Source: Megaleporinus macrocephalus (lineage: Eukaryota > Chordata > Actinopteri > Characiformes > Anostomidae). From it: a stretch of DNA of 64,000 nt. The position numbers and the translations under genes were made by a program. The notes beneath the pieces were generated by a model. It had not been told where the DNA came from and made no database searches. It was given only the letters and a program-made list of their open reading frames with translations. Below are positions 1 through 12,950 of the stretch, piece by piece; position 1 is the first letter of the stretch; each line of letters opens with the position of its first letter. The stretch is taken from the NCBI GenBank assembly GCA_021613375.1, contig CM038722.1, positions 24,842,441 to 24,906,440 on the forward strand, written 5' to 3'.

Positions 1-163
1 ATGAATTCACTAAAAGATGGAAGTTGGAAGTTTATTCTATTACATTTGGGTGAGTGGAGATGAAAATGAATGGTGTTTGGTGTTTAGGGGTGCTTTTAAG
101 TGATGCTAATTATGTAGCCTTGTGCTGTCTACTGCAGAGCACAGCTCTTCTTGTGTGGTGTTC

Positions 164-240
164 AGTACAACTACATTTACATTTACAGCATTTAGCAGAC
201 GCTCTTATCCAGAGCGACTTACAAAAGTGCTTAGTTTTCG
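164..240 (-). repeat. Teleost SINE 3' tail fragment
   Basis: This short stretch reads, on the minus strand, as the tail module shared by many fish SINEs (a 'GTAAGTCGCTCTGGATAAGAG' type core followed by 'CGTCTGCTAAATGCTGTAAATG'). A related but diverged tail ends the tRNA-like repeat at 47985-48115 on the plus strand. No tRNA-like head is visible next to it, so it is probably a 5'-truncated copy. The family assignment is from memory of fish repeats, not a search. Confidence 0.6.
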
Positions 241-3130
241 GTCAGAGTATGTATCTCTGTCTAGTACAAACAGGTTTAAGTTTAAGGCAAACTCGAGCTC
301 AAACACTGCCATAACCAAGTGTCAGTGCTGATACCTAGAAAGAAGACAACAAAATAGCCCTTTACCTTCCAGTCACTGTGAAGTGACTACTGCTATGTGC
401 CATGTCTTAACTGCCAGGCAGAGCACCCACACTGCTTGAATGATTTGTTTCCACGTAGCCTCAGATCTGTACTTTTAGCAAATGCTAGCAAATCTTTCCT
501 CAAGTTTTAAGCCATTTTAAAGGCAGTTGGTGTTTATATTTTTGGTTGTGTTTTTGTTCCATTGAAAAAACGGTTTCAGTTTTCAGATTGCTTCTCAGAG
601 CAGTGAACAAAACTCATTTTATCATGTGTTTGAAGCAGTAAAGGATATTCAAGACATCAACATTGAATGAGCTCACTGGCGAAACATGGCTTTCAGAACT
701 AGGCCTTCAATTTAGGCCATAGATGTCAAAACTCAGTCAAAACTCAGTCAAAGCATGAGGGCCACCCACCACCCCCATTACATGTTAAACAGTGCAGTTA
801 TTCTGGTGCCATGGCTGTTGTGTTTAAGGTGGAATGGAAAGTTAATTAAGTAAATGCTGCACCATTTAAAGTGGGATGGAAATCTGGAAAAAGGCTGTTC
901 TAGATTAGACATTTGAAGCTTCTAAAAGACATTCCATGTTTTACTTGGATCCTCAGACAGACATTTTATCATACGTTACCTTCTAGCAGCTTGTAGCAGT
1001 CACAGAGTCTGTTTGGGCAGACAGCTCTGGTGTAGAGCTGCTGTTAAACCCCAGTGATTAAGCTGCTACTCGTATTTACAGGCAGAGTTGTATCTAGAAC
1101 TTCCAGAAGGCTTAAAATAATGTTTTCCCTCACAAAATTGGTAGGGCCTATTGGAAAATTTCTGATTCCTGTTACTTCCTAATTGTGCTGACGGTTAATC
1201 TAACATGTTAAGAATTGAACCCCTTTTGTTTCCAAAATAAAGGAGGACTGTAATATTTGTACGGCTTAAATAAAAGCTCTAATATTCCATTGAATAAAAC
1301 ATTCATTAAAACAGACATGCATGGGTTAGTTCCCAGAAATCATTAAGTGTTCTCCGAAAGCCTGTGAGACCCAAAACATTCCTCTTCTTGTGATTCCATT
1401 CAATGACAACATATTCATATATAAACTTGTGTTTTTTGTCTCACTGCCTTGTCCTGGTGGGCTCATATTAATTAAGAATTTTTCCCTTCTCAGATCTGTA
1501 TTCTGTCATCACCCGGTCATTATTATGCTATAGACATGAGCTCTGTATGTGCTTCCCATCTTTCAGAAGTCTCAAGCGACATCAAATGAGGGCCAAAGGG
1601 CAGAGAGACATTTAACAGTGCAAACCTTGAATTTTCCACACTTTCTGAGGAGCCCACTCTTTACTTGTTCAGCTCAGCACGCCAGTAGATAAGTTCGCAA
1701 TTTCCAAGCCTCTGATGTCAGTCCGGAATCCTCACCTGCTGCACTTCAACCAAACGGACATCATGATCCAAAAGATTTGACCTGGAAAAGACATCAGACA
1801 TTTCAGTCTCACACCATAAACCAGGTCCAATAAACTGCCGTTTCCCTTCAGATCCTTTCATTATTACTATCTTCTTTTTATTTTCCAGGGTCATAATATC
1901 TGGAGGGATCTATAAATGTTCCCCAAGGCTGCTGGACTCTTTGGAATCGATATTCCAAACAGGAACCACTGCTACTGCAATAATTCTACCAAACCAAATT
2001 GAGAGATCAGGCTAATGTTCAGAGACGTGCTTACTGATGAAACATTGATGCCTATTCTGGAGCAGAAACATCTCAGTACGGTCTAATCTTCTCATGATAC
2101 TTTTTAAAATCTCTACACTCTTATAAAGCCAGCATGGTTTGTAGATTGAATGTACTGTACTGTAGAGGTTTGCATCCCCACATGGGTCCAGTTGGGCCCA
2201 TGGGACCCACCATAGTGGCTTGGACTTTCCCAGTGTCATGTGTGGGATTACTTAATAATTGACATATAGCAAAAGAACCAAAGGTGACAAACTCCTGAAA
2301 TCATTCTCGAAACCAGTTACAAATAGAAGCAACCGGTCAAGTGAACAATCATAAGAATGGCATTAATTGCTTTCTTGTAGGCTGCAGAAACGGAAGGAGC
2401 CTCCAGGCACGACGCAGCTGTGGAAGAAAATTCTTAATGCATGAAAAAAAGCCGACTAAAGGCAGGGCAATCATGTGGCAGTCATTTTCAGACGTTTCAA
2501 ATGCAGACGGAAAGCAGTTATACAGGTCAGCAGGCAGCAGCAGGACAAAACGTTTAGGGTGTGAGGGGGGGCAGGGGGGCAGGACGAAATGTGTCGAATT
2601 TCTACACGAGCAGCACGAAAGCTTGCAGGAGCGGAAGCAGGACTGAAAATTGGTGCTGATCACTACTGTGTTGTGGTACTAGTCATTTAAACAGAATCAG
2701 GCAACGTATTCCCACACCTCCAAAGTTTATTCCTTGAAATTGGTTGCATTTTCTGCTTCTCATGAATGATGATGACGATCCTAAACACATTCAGTGATGT
2801 TGAGATCAGGAATCTGGGGTGGTCAGTCCATTGTTCTGAAAACACCAGCAGCTTCTTCATATGCTTTGCCAATGTTCTTCTATCTGCCAGTTTCCTTTTC
2901 TATGTAAGGTCTTCTTGACAGCTACAGACAGAAACAACTGCAGATGTATTCAGATCTGAAGGAAGAGTGGAGCTTGATGTTCTCCTCGCTCTCAAAGCAG
3001 AAAACTTTAAATATGCTTTATCTGATTGGGACAGTTTTGGTGGTCCACCAAGTATATGTATTAATAACTTTTGTTATCAACTCCAGTTTTGGAAACTTCT
3101 TTCTTAAGCAGGTTTCTGACACAAAGTCAC
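241..3130. other. Intergenic, no supported gene
   Basis: AT-rich unique-looking sequence. The only open frames are short (up to about 100 codons on either strand near 2.35-2.66 kb), lack recognisable motifs and are not flanked by convincing splice sites. I see nothing to annotate. Confidence 0.6.
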
Positions 3131-3135
3131 AATCA

Positions 3136-3385
3136 TGGGCTTGAGGTTTAGGAGCCAGCCTTATGATCAGAAGGTTATTGGTTCAGTTCCCTGTACCGAA
3201 AGGACACGACTGAAGAGCGCTTGAGAAAGGCACCTAAACCCCAGCTGCTCCCCAGGTTCTCTTTGTAGGGCTGCCTAAAGCTCCAGGCACTCACTGGGTG
3301 AGTGTTACACTGCATGGATGGGTTTTAAATGCAGAGGTCAAATTCCTCTGTGTGAAAACATAATTGTCAATTCATGCTAAAGTCT
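3136..3385 (+). repeat. tRNA-derived SINE, degraded copy
   Basis: A diverged copy of the SINE family seen better at 42258-42545 and 56783-57055. It has a Pol III B-box-like segment (GGTTCAGTTCCC, about 3180), the 'CTTGAGAAAGGCACCTAAACC' type motif, 'CCCAGCTGCTCCCC', and the conserved 3' body 'CTGCATGGATGGGTT..AAATGCAGAGGTCAAATTC'. Many substitutions suggest an old, inactive insertion. Confidence 0.7.
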
Positions 3386-6300
3386 ATATTACAATTCTAA
3401 ATGATAAGAATTACATGGGCAAAGTATGTCTTATGAATATTTCCCTAGTGTCTGCTGTATTTTGCCATATTTCTCTCTGTCCTAATCTTGTAAAAGGCTT
3501 AAATGGGCATTCCCTAACCAAACAATATGAAGTAGGATAGGATTGTTGGACAGAGGGCTGTCAATCAAGCTGCTTAATAGCCACGCCCAGATCTCAGCTA
3601 GGTCTGGTCAGAGTTTTTAAGCAGTGTTTTGTCATTTATATGTGTAATATTTTCATTTAGTCTTTGTTAGATGTTTAATATAACACCAACATTTAGTATC
3701 ATGCAAAGAACCATCCACTGAAATGCACTGTAGAGAGCCAAAACTGGAAGCACACAAATGGAACGAGAGATGTGGTGCAATGCTAAATTATTTTATTATA
3801 TTATATTATATCATGCAAATAATGCAGAAAAAGATCGCTGTGCTATCGAACTTTTTCTTTTGCAGCTCAATGGAGTTCGCCTGCAGCCTTCTTGCTCTCT
3901 GGAGGTGGTCCTTCAATCTTCTTTCCATATGCAGGGCCCTCACGTCTGACCCCCAGAAGGGATCCATGTGGAGACGCTCAGAGGTTCATCCGTTAAAATC
4001 CCCCAAAGCACACAGCTACTATTCCATCTGTCTTTCACTTTGCTGTTGTCTTTTTTCCAAATGCGTATTTTGCACTGATGTAGTATTAATCTCTACAGAG
4101 TTATGCAAGCATGTCCTCACAATATGGAACCGAGTGTATTCGGATGAGAGGGAAGATGCGTCCAGACAGATTTTGTGCATTAGTTTCCAGCTGAGCTTGG
4201 CGCCACATCTCCAGCTAGACTATTTTAGTGGACTTCCTAGAATACTGCTGGATTTATCAGCCATTTAAAATGATTTTGGATAGTGGTAATCAACTACGTC
4301 TGGTTTCCCTACTAGTTAAATGGTACTCTAGGCTAAAACTAGATGTTAATATGTTCATTGACATGGTATGTAGTATTCTGTAGGCCCATCAGTTTGAGAG
4401 AATTTTGTATTATTGTATTGTCAGTGTTCTCTCACTACAATACCCAGTGTTTACTACACAAACCATGGTATCCACACAATACAGAACTATTGGGAATTCC
4501 CTCCAAGGTGAAAGAAAGCCAGGCTACTGATGTAGATACCACAAACAGAATAGATACAGATAACCTTCTCCCAAAATGTTCCTCCCACATTCGAAATACA
4601 TCATCAGAAGGGGTTTTCCTAATCTATAAACCATCTCTCTCATTATAGTCTCGTTTTAAACCACTAGAGGAGGCAAGTAGGCATGTTTACAGTAGGTGTA
4701 GAAATAGGGACCCTTTGCCAGGCTGGTCATTTAAAGATGGACAAATATAGGCTCACGTTAACAGGAAGAGTGTTAGGTTTCTCAGCTATTCTCAACTGTT
4801 ACAAACATTACAGAACTAATATTTTGGGATGCAGCCAGTCACTGGAACACACTTTTCTCACAGCTCAAATATCAAGCCTGTAGCATTTTATTAAAGTAAC
4901 CTATCAAGATACTGTCCAGACGCTGTCTGAGGTTTCCACAAGCTACATTAGATGAAACCGTTATAAAACTCATACTGAGTTTGACCTCCTCAGCGCAGAA
5001 CCTCAAAGGTTTACCTGAACATGGAGGGGCATATTAGCTCTTGTTGTTTTTGGATCTGGTGGGGTTTTTTTAAAGGCATGCTCTGCATGTGGAGAACAGC
5101 TGTTGTGCTAATTATGTGTGTGCAGTTGGTGGTTTTGCCATTACAGATGCTGCAGTTGGCCATTACATAATTCTCTACTTACAGTAAAAATTATTGCCTT
5201 CATGAGATTTGCATCTGGTTCCACAGTCGCGCCAACCCAGAACATGCACGTTCTGTTATTTGCTCTAACCTCAGATTCACCTTCCCACGTCTTCTCGAAA
5301 AGATATTTCATCTCGAAACCTTTCGCGCGTCACCTCAGAAACTCATCACTGTTCCGTAAATCATTGCTAAGAAACGGTTCCCATTCTGTTCGACTCCATC
5401 AGAACAGTCTTCTTCAAGGTCTGTTGCTTCGCATTAGGTTTGCTTAGGCAAGGCGATATTAGCTTTTGTTTTTCTTTCTTCCTGTCTCGCGTTTCTGTCA
5501 GGGATGTTATTAATGAGGTTTCGCAGCTACTTGCCTTCAAATGCGACAAGCCGGAATGAAAGGTATTCATTAAAATGCCATTCCACAGATGGTCCTCGTC
5601 AGACTGTTTTAATCAGTTTTCTCCAGGTTTTTGAGCCCACTCCCACCCCCACTGTTCCTCCAGAGCTCGCGGATTCATTAGAGAGGCAAACGACCCCGAG
5701 ACAGAGTGACGCAAGGCCAGACTGCGAAGAAGATCATTTCTGTAATCGTATTTTAACTAAAAACACACCTCTTTCCGAATTCTGAGAAATGAAGATACCG
5801 GAGCAATTGGGGGCCAAGAAAACATAGCATATCCATGGTAACCCAGCAGTGTGAAAGCTCTGGTGATCTTTTGGTGTGTGGTTAGCAATGACTCATGATT
5901 TGCTGTAACCTCAAATCAAAATAATTAGCCATATTTTGCAATCAGCGGCGGTCGACTTAGCACTACCGAGACCCCGAATGAGGGAAAATGAAGTGATCAA
6001 GCACTCGTAACCACAAGGCCTGCATGATGACTGTACCGACACCTGTGTCCAGACTCATCACTCATCAGCAAACCTTCTAACTGAGAATACAAAGACATCA
6101 TTGTATGCAACAATGCTATGCGGGGTGTTGGGGTTGCACTTGTGTGATAATGACATATAAGCCTCTACAGACGTCTACTGCTTGGCTGGACTGTTCAAAG
6201 CCTTAGCAATTCTCTCAAGGACAGAACTCAAAAGCTTAGTCTTAGCACATTAATCAACACAGCTTGGCGCTGGAAGTGTAACTGTAAACTAACAGATATG

Positions 6301-6720
6301 TTCGGCCAACGTAGGAGTCCGGGAATGTGTTAAGCCATTCCAAGCAATGTGCAGTTCTTAGCATCAAAAGCTGAACCATGTTAGATCAATTGAGATGTAG
6401 ACTAAGGGGTTCTGGAATTCTCCAAGTATCAAACCCTCCCAGGCAATCTACACTGTAACTACTAGAAAGTTCATATTTAGTGCTTTATCTTACCAACTTC
6501 ATGTTTTGCCAGTATACCTGCAACATGTTCTAAAAAACATTGGGGCAATTTTTTGATTGGAAACACTGTGAAATGGTTTAAAAGCATTATAAATAAGTGA
6601 TGCCATCATGCTTGGCTATTAAAGGGAGCATCCAGAAAAGGCCTTGTCCTCTTTGAGCAAAAAGTGAGACTTGACACATTGTCAGAATGCATCAGTAAAT
6701 AATGCAACAGTTCGTAACTC
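3386..6720. other. Intergenic, no supported gene
   Basis: No gene is supported. The longest frame here (181 codons, 3723-4268, plus) has low-complexity, Cys/Leu-rich content and no recognisable domain. A possible exon-like stretch at 5627-5785 follows a pyrimidine-rich 'tttctccag' and encodes a proline-rich peptide, but no partner exon or family was recognised. Confidence 0.5.
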
Positions 6721-6721
6721 A

Positions 6722-7035
6722 AAATACGATAATGAGTCACTGTAGCGTCCAATTGAATCAGTCCGGCATGAGAGGATGAAGAAGTAGCGCTACTGTCCCA
6801 GTGGTGCATTCTAACCTCTTGTCGGTTAGGTTGTTTAAGTACAGGTAGCCAAGGAAAGGAGGAGATAACGATAATAGTCAATAATGAGTCACTGTAGCGT
6901 TCAGTCGATTTAGTCCAGCATGAGAGGATGAAGAAGTAGCACTACTGTGACAACAGTGAATTCTAACCTCTTGTCGGTTAGGTCATTTAAGGACAGGGAG
7001 CCAATGAAAGAAAGAGAAAATGCAATGATGCTAAA
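6722..7035 (+). repeat. Two tandem ~155-bp copies of a dispersed repeat
   Basis: Two direct copies (about 6727-6878 and 6880-7035) share 'ATAATGAGTCACTGTAGCGT', 'GCATGAGAGGATGAAGAAGTAGC', and 'TTCTAACCTCTTGTCGGTTAGGT', followed by 'acagg(g/t)agccaa'. Related segments occur at 12829-12950 (minus), 48365-48410 and 50185-50265, so this is a dispersed family that is locally duplicated here. No coding capacity. Confidence 0.75.
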
Positions 7036-7039
7036 TAGA

Positions 7040-8555
7040 CACAAAACAAGTGCTGCTTTCCGCTGCAGGGTTTAAATTCCTCTTCTGTGATGGCTATGAC
7101 CACATTAGGTTTTTAAAAAACTATTTTGTCTCTAGATCTATAACTTTAATAATTACTGTGCTAGGCAAAGCATTTACAAACGCCACCAACTTCTTTGGGC
7201 CTGAGCTCATTTAGAATTAACTGTATTGTCGTCTGACGATTTAACCTTTCAGACTGTTGACTGTTCATGTTTTATCCAGGCCAAAGAAGAAAAGCACCAG
7301 TCCGAATGTCACTAGTGTGAAGTTCAAAAGCCTGGGTCTGTCATGTTATATTAGTATATTAGGCCCCATGGCATGAGTAACGTGAACTGGGACGGCAGCA
7401 TTAACACTGAAATATATAATCTCAACATGATTCATGTTTATTTCAACATGACAACAGAAAAATATACTGGATCTACTGGCATTTAAGTGTTGTTTATCAC
7501 TGTGTTACAAATCCTTACCTTTTAACCTGTTCTTGTCCTTTTTTGGAATGTGTTGATGGCATCAAGTTTAGCAGAAGCACATATGTACAAATGATCACAT
7601 GTAATGTGTTACGTGTACAAGTGTAATCTAATACATGTAATGCATTTTTAATTATTTTTCAATGTACAAAATGCAGAAATCACTGCTTTAGGTTGTTTGT
7701 AGCATTTCACCCACTGTCCTAACTTTTTCAGAATAGTGGTTTCTACTACATTGGTGGCAGGGCCCCTCTGAAAAAGCCTCAGAGTTCAAGACTAGGCTTA
7801 TTTCTGGAGAACAGTTTTGTGTGCAGTCGAGACAGTATAAGCCTGGAACACATGCCCATGATGCATTACTCAGGACCTGTTTACAGTCACTTTTTTACCG
7901 TAACCAGGTTACTTTAAATTGGCATTGGCCCCTCGCAGTGAAGGAAATGGTTTCCTGACTCAGGTGGGGTTATGTGGAGCAATGCACCCATGGTTTTCCA
8001 CCGCAGACACTTCGACTAGCGCTCTGGCCCCAGCTGCACGCAGCAGGCTGGAAGGCTGTTTATTGTACAGCCGTGTCCGTGAGGAGAGCCCGGGGCGCTG
8101 GGCCAGAGGAGAAAGACAAAGAGTGTGGGAGAGTACTGGAAAATGACCTACAAACCTGTGAGCGCTAATACAATGTACCAAGCAGATTCTGAAGCGTAGT
8201 TAGCCCGAAGGGTCTGACTAGAGTTTACTGAAGCTGCTGGTAGTCTGAGCGTGGCGTTGCGAAAGAGATTTTGTTTTGTTTAGTAATAAAAAGAGATTTC
8301 ATATAACTAATCTAAGAATTGAAGCCAAGAAAAGTTGTCTTGGCTTTAATGCTATGAGCTTCTCTAAAGCAGAAGTAATGATAATATGACAGCAGTTGTG
8401 ATGGGAACGATGTGCTAGTAATCTTCAGGAGTGCGAATCTGCGGGCAACATTAAGAAAGTCTTCATACCTCATTTCAAATGTAAAATACACAGAGAACAC
8501 CTTTAAAAGAAATAATAGATAATAAATAAATACGATAAATTAATGTAATAGCATA
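7040..8555. other. Intergenic with a GC-rich patch near 7.92-8.16 kb
   Basis: Mostly AT-rich sequence with no gene. About 240 bp at 7919-8160 are clearly GC-richer and open in several frames on both strands. No protein family is recognised and no good splice signals flank it. Confidence 0.45.
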
Positions 8556-8556
8556 T

Positions 8557-8568
8557 ATCTATCTATGT

Positions 8569-8614
<46 letters not shown>
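8557..8614 (+). repeat. (TCTA)n microsatellite
   Basis: A tetranucleotide tract of about 14 units with one interruption ('tgttc') near its start. It is followed by a T-rich run. Confidence 0.95.
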
Positions 8615-8617
<3 letters not shown>

Positions 8618-9623
8618 TTTTGTCTATTTTCATTTTTTTATATTATTTGAACACGGCAGTAGCCCTTATCCTGTGAAACAGCAGTTTATATCCTGTTATC
8701 AAAGTTTCACTATGAAAGGACCAATAGAAATGCTCCCAAATCATTTGGTATGAAATGTCTTTATATTACCTTAAACTTAAAGTTAAGAATGTTTTTGACC
8801 TTTCCTGTAAAATTACAGTTTTGGAGACACACGTTGATTTTTTTTTTCCTTTTCCTATATATAAGAGCAGGGCAGGTCAGTTTTTCATTTTTGAATTCTG
8901 TTAAAACAAGTGAATGGATGTGTCTCAATTCACTCACTAGTTTGATATGTAGTAAACAAGCAGTATATACTAAAAGGAAAACAGTATGCACCAACACTAT
9001 ACCAACAACACTGACTGTGTGGTTTGTTGACTGTACTGTGCTGAGCAATACTAGCATTTATAGCATATACATTCATAAACATTGCTATTTTCTTTACACT
9101 GAGACCCCAAACCAGCCATGTATTCCTAAAAGGGATCCTTTCTTTAAGCAATTAGCACCTACATCTGATTATATCTGATATTTTTAGTAAGATTTAAGTA
9201 TGAAGTATATCAACTATTCGAGCCTAGGTAGATATAGCTATAGCCTCTTAGCAAGTGAGGCAACTGTAATGGCATGGCTTGATGTGAAATACAGGGTGTT
9301 CTATTCCGCTAAATATACTGTGTGATTATTTTGTAGGTACTGGCAAACACTCTATAAAAGTCATTAACAATTGCATCTGATTTGCTAAGTAGAACACAGG
9401 TTGATATGAACATTTTAATTAGTACAAATCTGATAATGAATGATAAACACTGGTAACATGTCTTGCTAGACCAAACTTGTATTAGAAGTTGCATGCAGCA
9501 TTTACCTTCTATTTCAAACTGGTGTCATGCTAATTCCAGTCAGGGAGCCTAGTAAACCTCCAGTGTTTACAGGTATTATTGGTTCGGGGAACTTTTAAGG
9601 AATGGTTGCTGTAATGTGATATA

Positions 9624-10400
9624 ATGGTCCTGGTGGATTTGTCAGTAGAAGACCCTTAAATGAGAATTCTTCTATGGAGAAGTAGACTGTGATGTTGCCT
9701 GAACTCCTTAAATGGTCTCCCATGACTGATAGCAGAGGTCTCAGACTACCAGCTATACTGTGCAGCAGCAATGCAGGACCATGCCTACGGCAGACAATTA
9801 CAGAGGTGACAACGACAAAGATATTAATTTAACTGCGCAGATGAAGGCAATGGTAACCCACCTCTGTACTTTACCATGAAAACCACATGGGAAGACCCCT
9901 CACCTCTCATTTAAAGCCCAGTTAACCAAACTGAAACTATCTTACTGATAGCTGAAGGTAAAAGAGAAAGTGGACCACCAGCAGCAACAGAGATGGAAGA
10001 ATAATAAACCACCCACTTGAATTGATGATTTTATCACAGAGCCCTGACTCTCTGAGCAGTACCATAGATAGGGATCTCTCTGAGACACACCCTCCAACTT
10101 CTCCAACTTCTTGATGCCATGCTGATGTCAAGTCTGACCCTTCAAGACCCCCTAACAAATTAATACACAAGGAAAGAGGAAAGAACACAGCATCATTCAC
10201 AGTAACAAAACAAAACAACTATCTGTGTTTGGCTGGATCTTAATCTGATATATTTGCAAACATCCCTCAACCATCTTACAATGCAATTGTGAATGCAGTG
10301 TGGTTGCTGTATAAACTAAATAAAGGCAGTAATACACAGAAATACAATCTAGTATATGGTAACAGTTTGGTCTGCAGACCTTGTCACACAAACCAATACT
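9624..10400 (+). repeat. Duplicated block, copy A
   Basis: This block aligns by eye with 11645-12240. Shared landmarks in the same order are 'GGTGGATTTGTCA.TAGAAG', 'CTACCAGCTATACTGTGCA', 'AGGGATCTCTCTGAGACA', 'TAACAAAACAAAAC', 'TTTGGCTGGAT.TTAAT', and 'GTTTGGTCTGCAGACCTT'. Copy A is longer by about 180 bp. No long open frame is shared, so this is a non-coding duplication or two copies of one interspersed element. Confidence 0.8.
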
Positions 10401-11644
10401 GCAAATGTAGGTGATTTAAAGTGTGTATGGATAGTAATAGTATAATCGTTGAGTTAGCTGAGTTAGCCTAGCCGCTAAACACTACTAGATACAGCCATAA
10501 AGACTGTGGTTCAGCCCAGAGTGCACATGGTTCGTCTTCATGCACACAATCACTGTGTTTTAGCTTAGTGACAACATAACATAACTGGTTTGGGTGATTG
10601 TAAGCAAAAGCCACTCTAAACAAATGTCATTGATAATATATGTAGTCTTGGCAAGCATGTCTAGTCAGTGCCTTGATTAATACCAGTAGCAGTACTAGTA
10701 CAGCCATTCAGTATATTACCGTCAACTTCTGATGTTTGTTTGCTTCAACTTGGCAACCGTGAGTACGAGTCAGCATTACAGGCTAATCCATCCACTATTA
10801 CCTGCATGCTAGATCACAGTGTAGAGAAGAGTTTCCTAATGGCCTACAGGTCACTTCCCCTACCCTCCTGCAGTTTTTAGCTCCAACCCTAATCTAACAC
10901 ACCTGATGTTGCTTAATAAAGATCCTCAGGAGCATCTGCACATTAGAGCCAGATGTGCTAGATTAGTGTTTAGCTTAGACATTAAGGAAACATGGCTTTC
11001 AGAAGCAAGGATGGGCCTGCCGTCCATGAAAAGTGAGGCCGCAGCTTGGATTAGTTCTTATTTATATGTCCGAAGAGCATTCATTCATCTCACTTCCTGA
11101 TGGAGTGTCTTAGTTCTTCATCTAAGAAGCCATCAAAGCCAACCTACTGTAGAGGTTCTTCATCATGCTAAGCTATCTCTCTTCATTCTTCCGAGCCAAG
11201 CAGTAGAAGCTACCACAAAAAAACAAGCCGAAATGTGAGGTCACGGAGCGAATGGTGGAGTGGTGTTTATTATTGCTAAGCAGCGTGGAGGTACAGGTCA
11301 GTCTGCAGCCACAGATGGTCCTCTTCAGGGAGAACAGTCCACACAGTGGGAGGGAAGGCTGAGCAGGATAGATCATGACTGTCATATGTGTCACAGTTTG
11401 GAAACTCAACATTGCCTCATTCCTGCAATTTAGTTTTTTGACTTTTTTTGTCAGTGCCGAGTTCAAGTCTCCAAGCAAAGCTAGTCCCGGATGAAAAAGA
11501 GCAGCCTTGATTTGATTCATAGACAGAGAGATGGGGAACATATTGAGAAGATCATGATGAGAAGGAGAGCAGATGACTGAGTTGGTAAAGTGCAGTAAAT
11601 CCATTCAGATAAAGGAAACAGGAAACGTTTTTCTTTCTCGTAAT
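10401..11644. other. Spacer between duplicated blocks
   Basis: No gene is supported. Around 10875-10925 there is a common fish-repeat phrase ('AACACACCTGATGTTGCTTA'). A 143-codon minus-strand frame (11173-11604) has no recognisable domain. Confidence 0.5.
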
Positions 11645-12240
11645 GGTCATGGTGGATTTGTCATTAGAAGACCCTTAAATGGGAATTCTTCATTGGAAAA
11701 GCAGAAGGAACTCCCTTAAGGGTCTCCCAGGGCAGATAGCGGAGGTGGCAGTCTACCAGCTATACTGTGCATCAGCAATACAGGACCATTTCTAGGGTTA
11801 AGGCTAAATAATGAACCAGCCACTCAAATCATTTTAACAATGAGACCTTGAGGTACTGAACTAGGGATCTCTCTGAGACAAACCCTCAAGCTTCTTTGAC
11901 TTCTAGATGCTATGCTGATGTAAAGACTTCTGAGCCATGACCCTTCCCAAAATGACCCCTCGACACCCACTAAAAAGGAATACATAAGATGGCTAAATGC
12001 AAAAAAGAACACATCACTGTTCACAATAACAAAACAAAACGATGATCTGTATTTGGCTGGATTTTAATTGGATATATTGGCAAACATTCATCAACCATCT
12101 CACAATGCAATTCGGAATGTAGCAGTTTTACTTTAGAAACTAAATACAGGCAATAATAGACAGAAATACATTCTAATATAAGGTATAACAGTTTGGTCAG
12201 TTTGGTCTGCAGACCTTTTCACACAAACAGATAACAGGAC
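11645..12240 (+). repeat. Duplicated block, copy B
   Basis: Second copy of the block at 9624-10400, colinear with it but shorter and diverged (roughly 75-85% by eye, not computed). It ends at the shared 'GTTTGGTCTGCAGACCTT' followed by 'ttcacacaaac'. Near the end 'ggtcagttt' is directly doubled. Confidence 0.8.
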
Positions 12241-12828
12241 ATTCAGGAGGAAAACTATGTATATCTTCACCAGGAGACTTGACCTCTCTTAACTATAATG
12301 ATAATAATAAAAAAGTAATTATGGTTACCCCTGGTAAGTCAGTATGCTTCTTTACAATGCACCATTGTATATTAAAACAATCACAGTTGGAATATGTATA
12401 CATTTTTTAAAATCCATTTAGGTCTGCTTGAAATTTGTAATAAAACGAGAATAATAAAAGGGACTTATTGTACTTGCACTCAACATGATAGATTTATGTC
12501 CATACGTCCAATCAATAGGGGACGACATATCACCAGAAAATGCCAGTCCCTCCTTCTCCCTCTTCACTTCTTACCAGTCTAGAAGTAACACGTTTCTCAT
12601 CAAACTTCATCTCTTTACTTGCCAACAGCATCTCAAGTGGTGGAAAGTAATGCCAATGTAAATTCTTGTTTTGCTTCTACTTCTATCACTTCTCTTGTTT
12701 GCTGCCGAACGTACTACAGTCGATATAATTGTCACTTGCTAAGAACTTTTGTCGTCATGGCATTTACTTTTGCATTCTTTTCATTGGCTACCCCATCCTG
12801 AATAGTCTGACCTGGAGTAGAACCTTCT
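12241..12828. other. Intergenic, nothing recognised
   Basis: AT-rich sequence with only frames of about 60 codons. No splice-flanked exon or repeat recognised. Confidence 0.5.
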
Positions 12829-12950
12829 ACATGATTGACAAGAAGATAGAATACGCCCTCTGGGCTGTGTTACTTCTTCATCCTCTCATGTTGGACTGAT
12901 TTGACTCGACACTACAGGGACTCACTGTTGCCTCTAGTAGTACAATGTGA
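12829..12950 (-). repeat. Dispersed repeat fragment
   Basis: On the minus strand this reads 'GTGAGTCCCTGTAGTGTCGAG..AATCAGTCCAACATGAGAGGATGAAGAAGTAACAC', the same module as the tandem pair at 6722-7035. It is a single, partial copy. Confidence 0.65.

Noticed and set aside
3723..4268. 181-codon plus-strand frame
   Set aside because: No domain, low-complexity hydrophobic and Cys-rich content, starts in AT-rich repeat-like DNA, no splice or promoter context. Chance remains the best explanation.
5627..5785. Proline-rich exon-like stretch after a 'ctccag' acceptor
   Set aside because: No donor-bounded partner exon, no recognised family, and no in-frame neighbour within several kb.
8750..9178. 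142-codon plus-strand frame
   Set aside because: AT-rich, no domain, matched by a 98-codon frame on the opposite strand; typical of stop-poor chance sequence.
11173..11604. 143-codon minus-strand frame
   Set aside because: No recognisable family and no homologous frame in the related duplicated blocks nearby.
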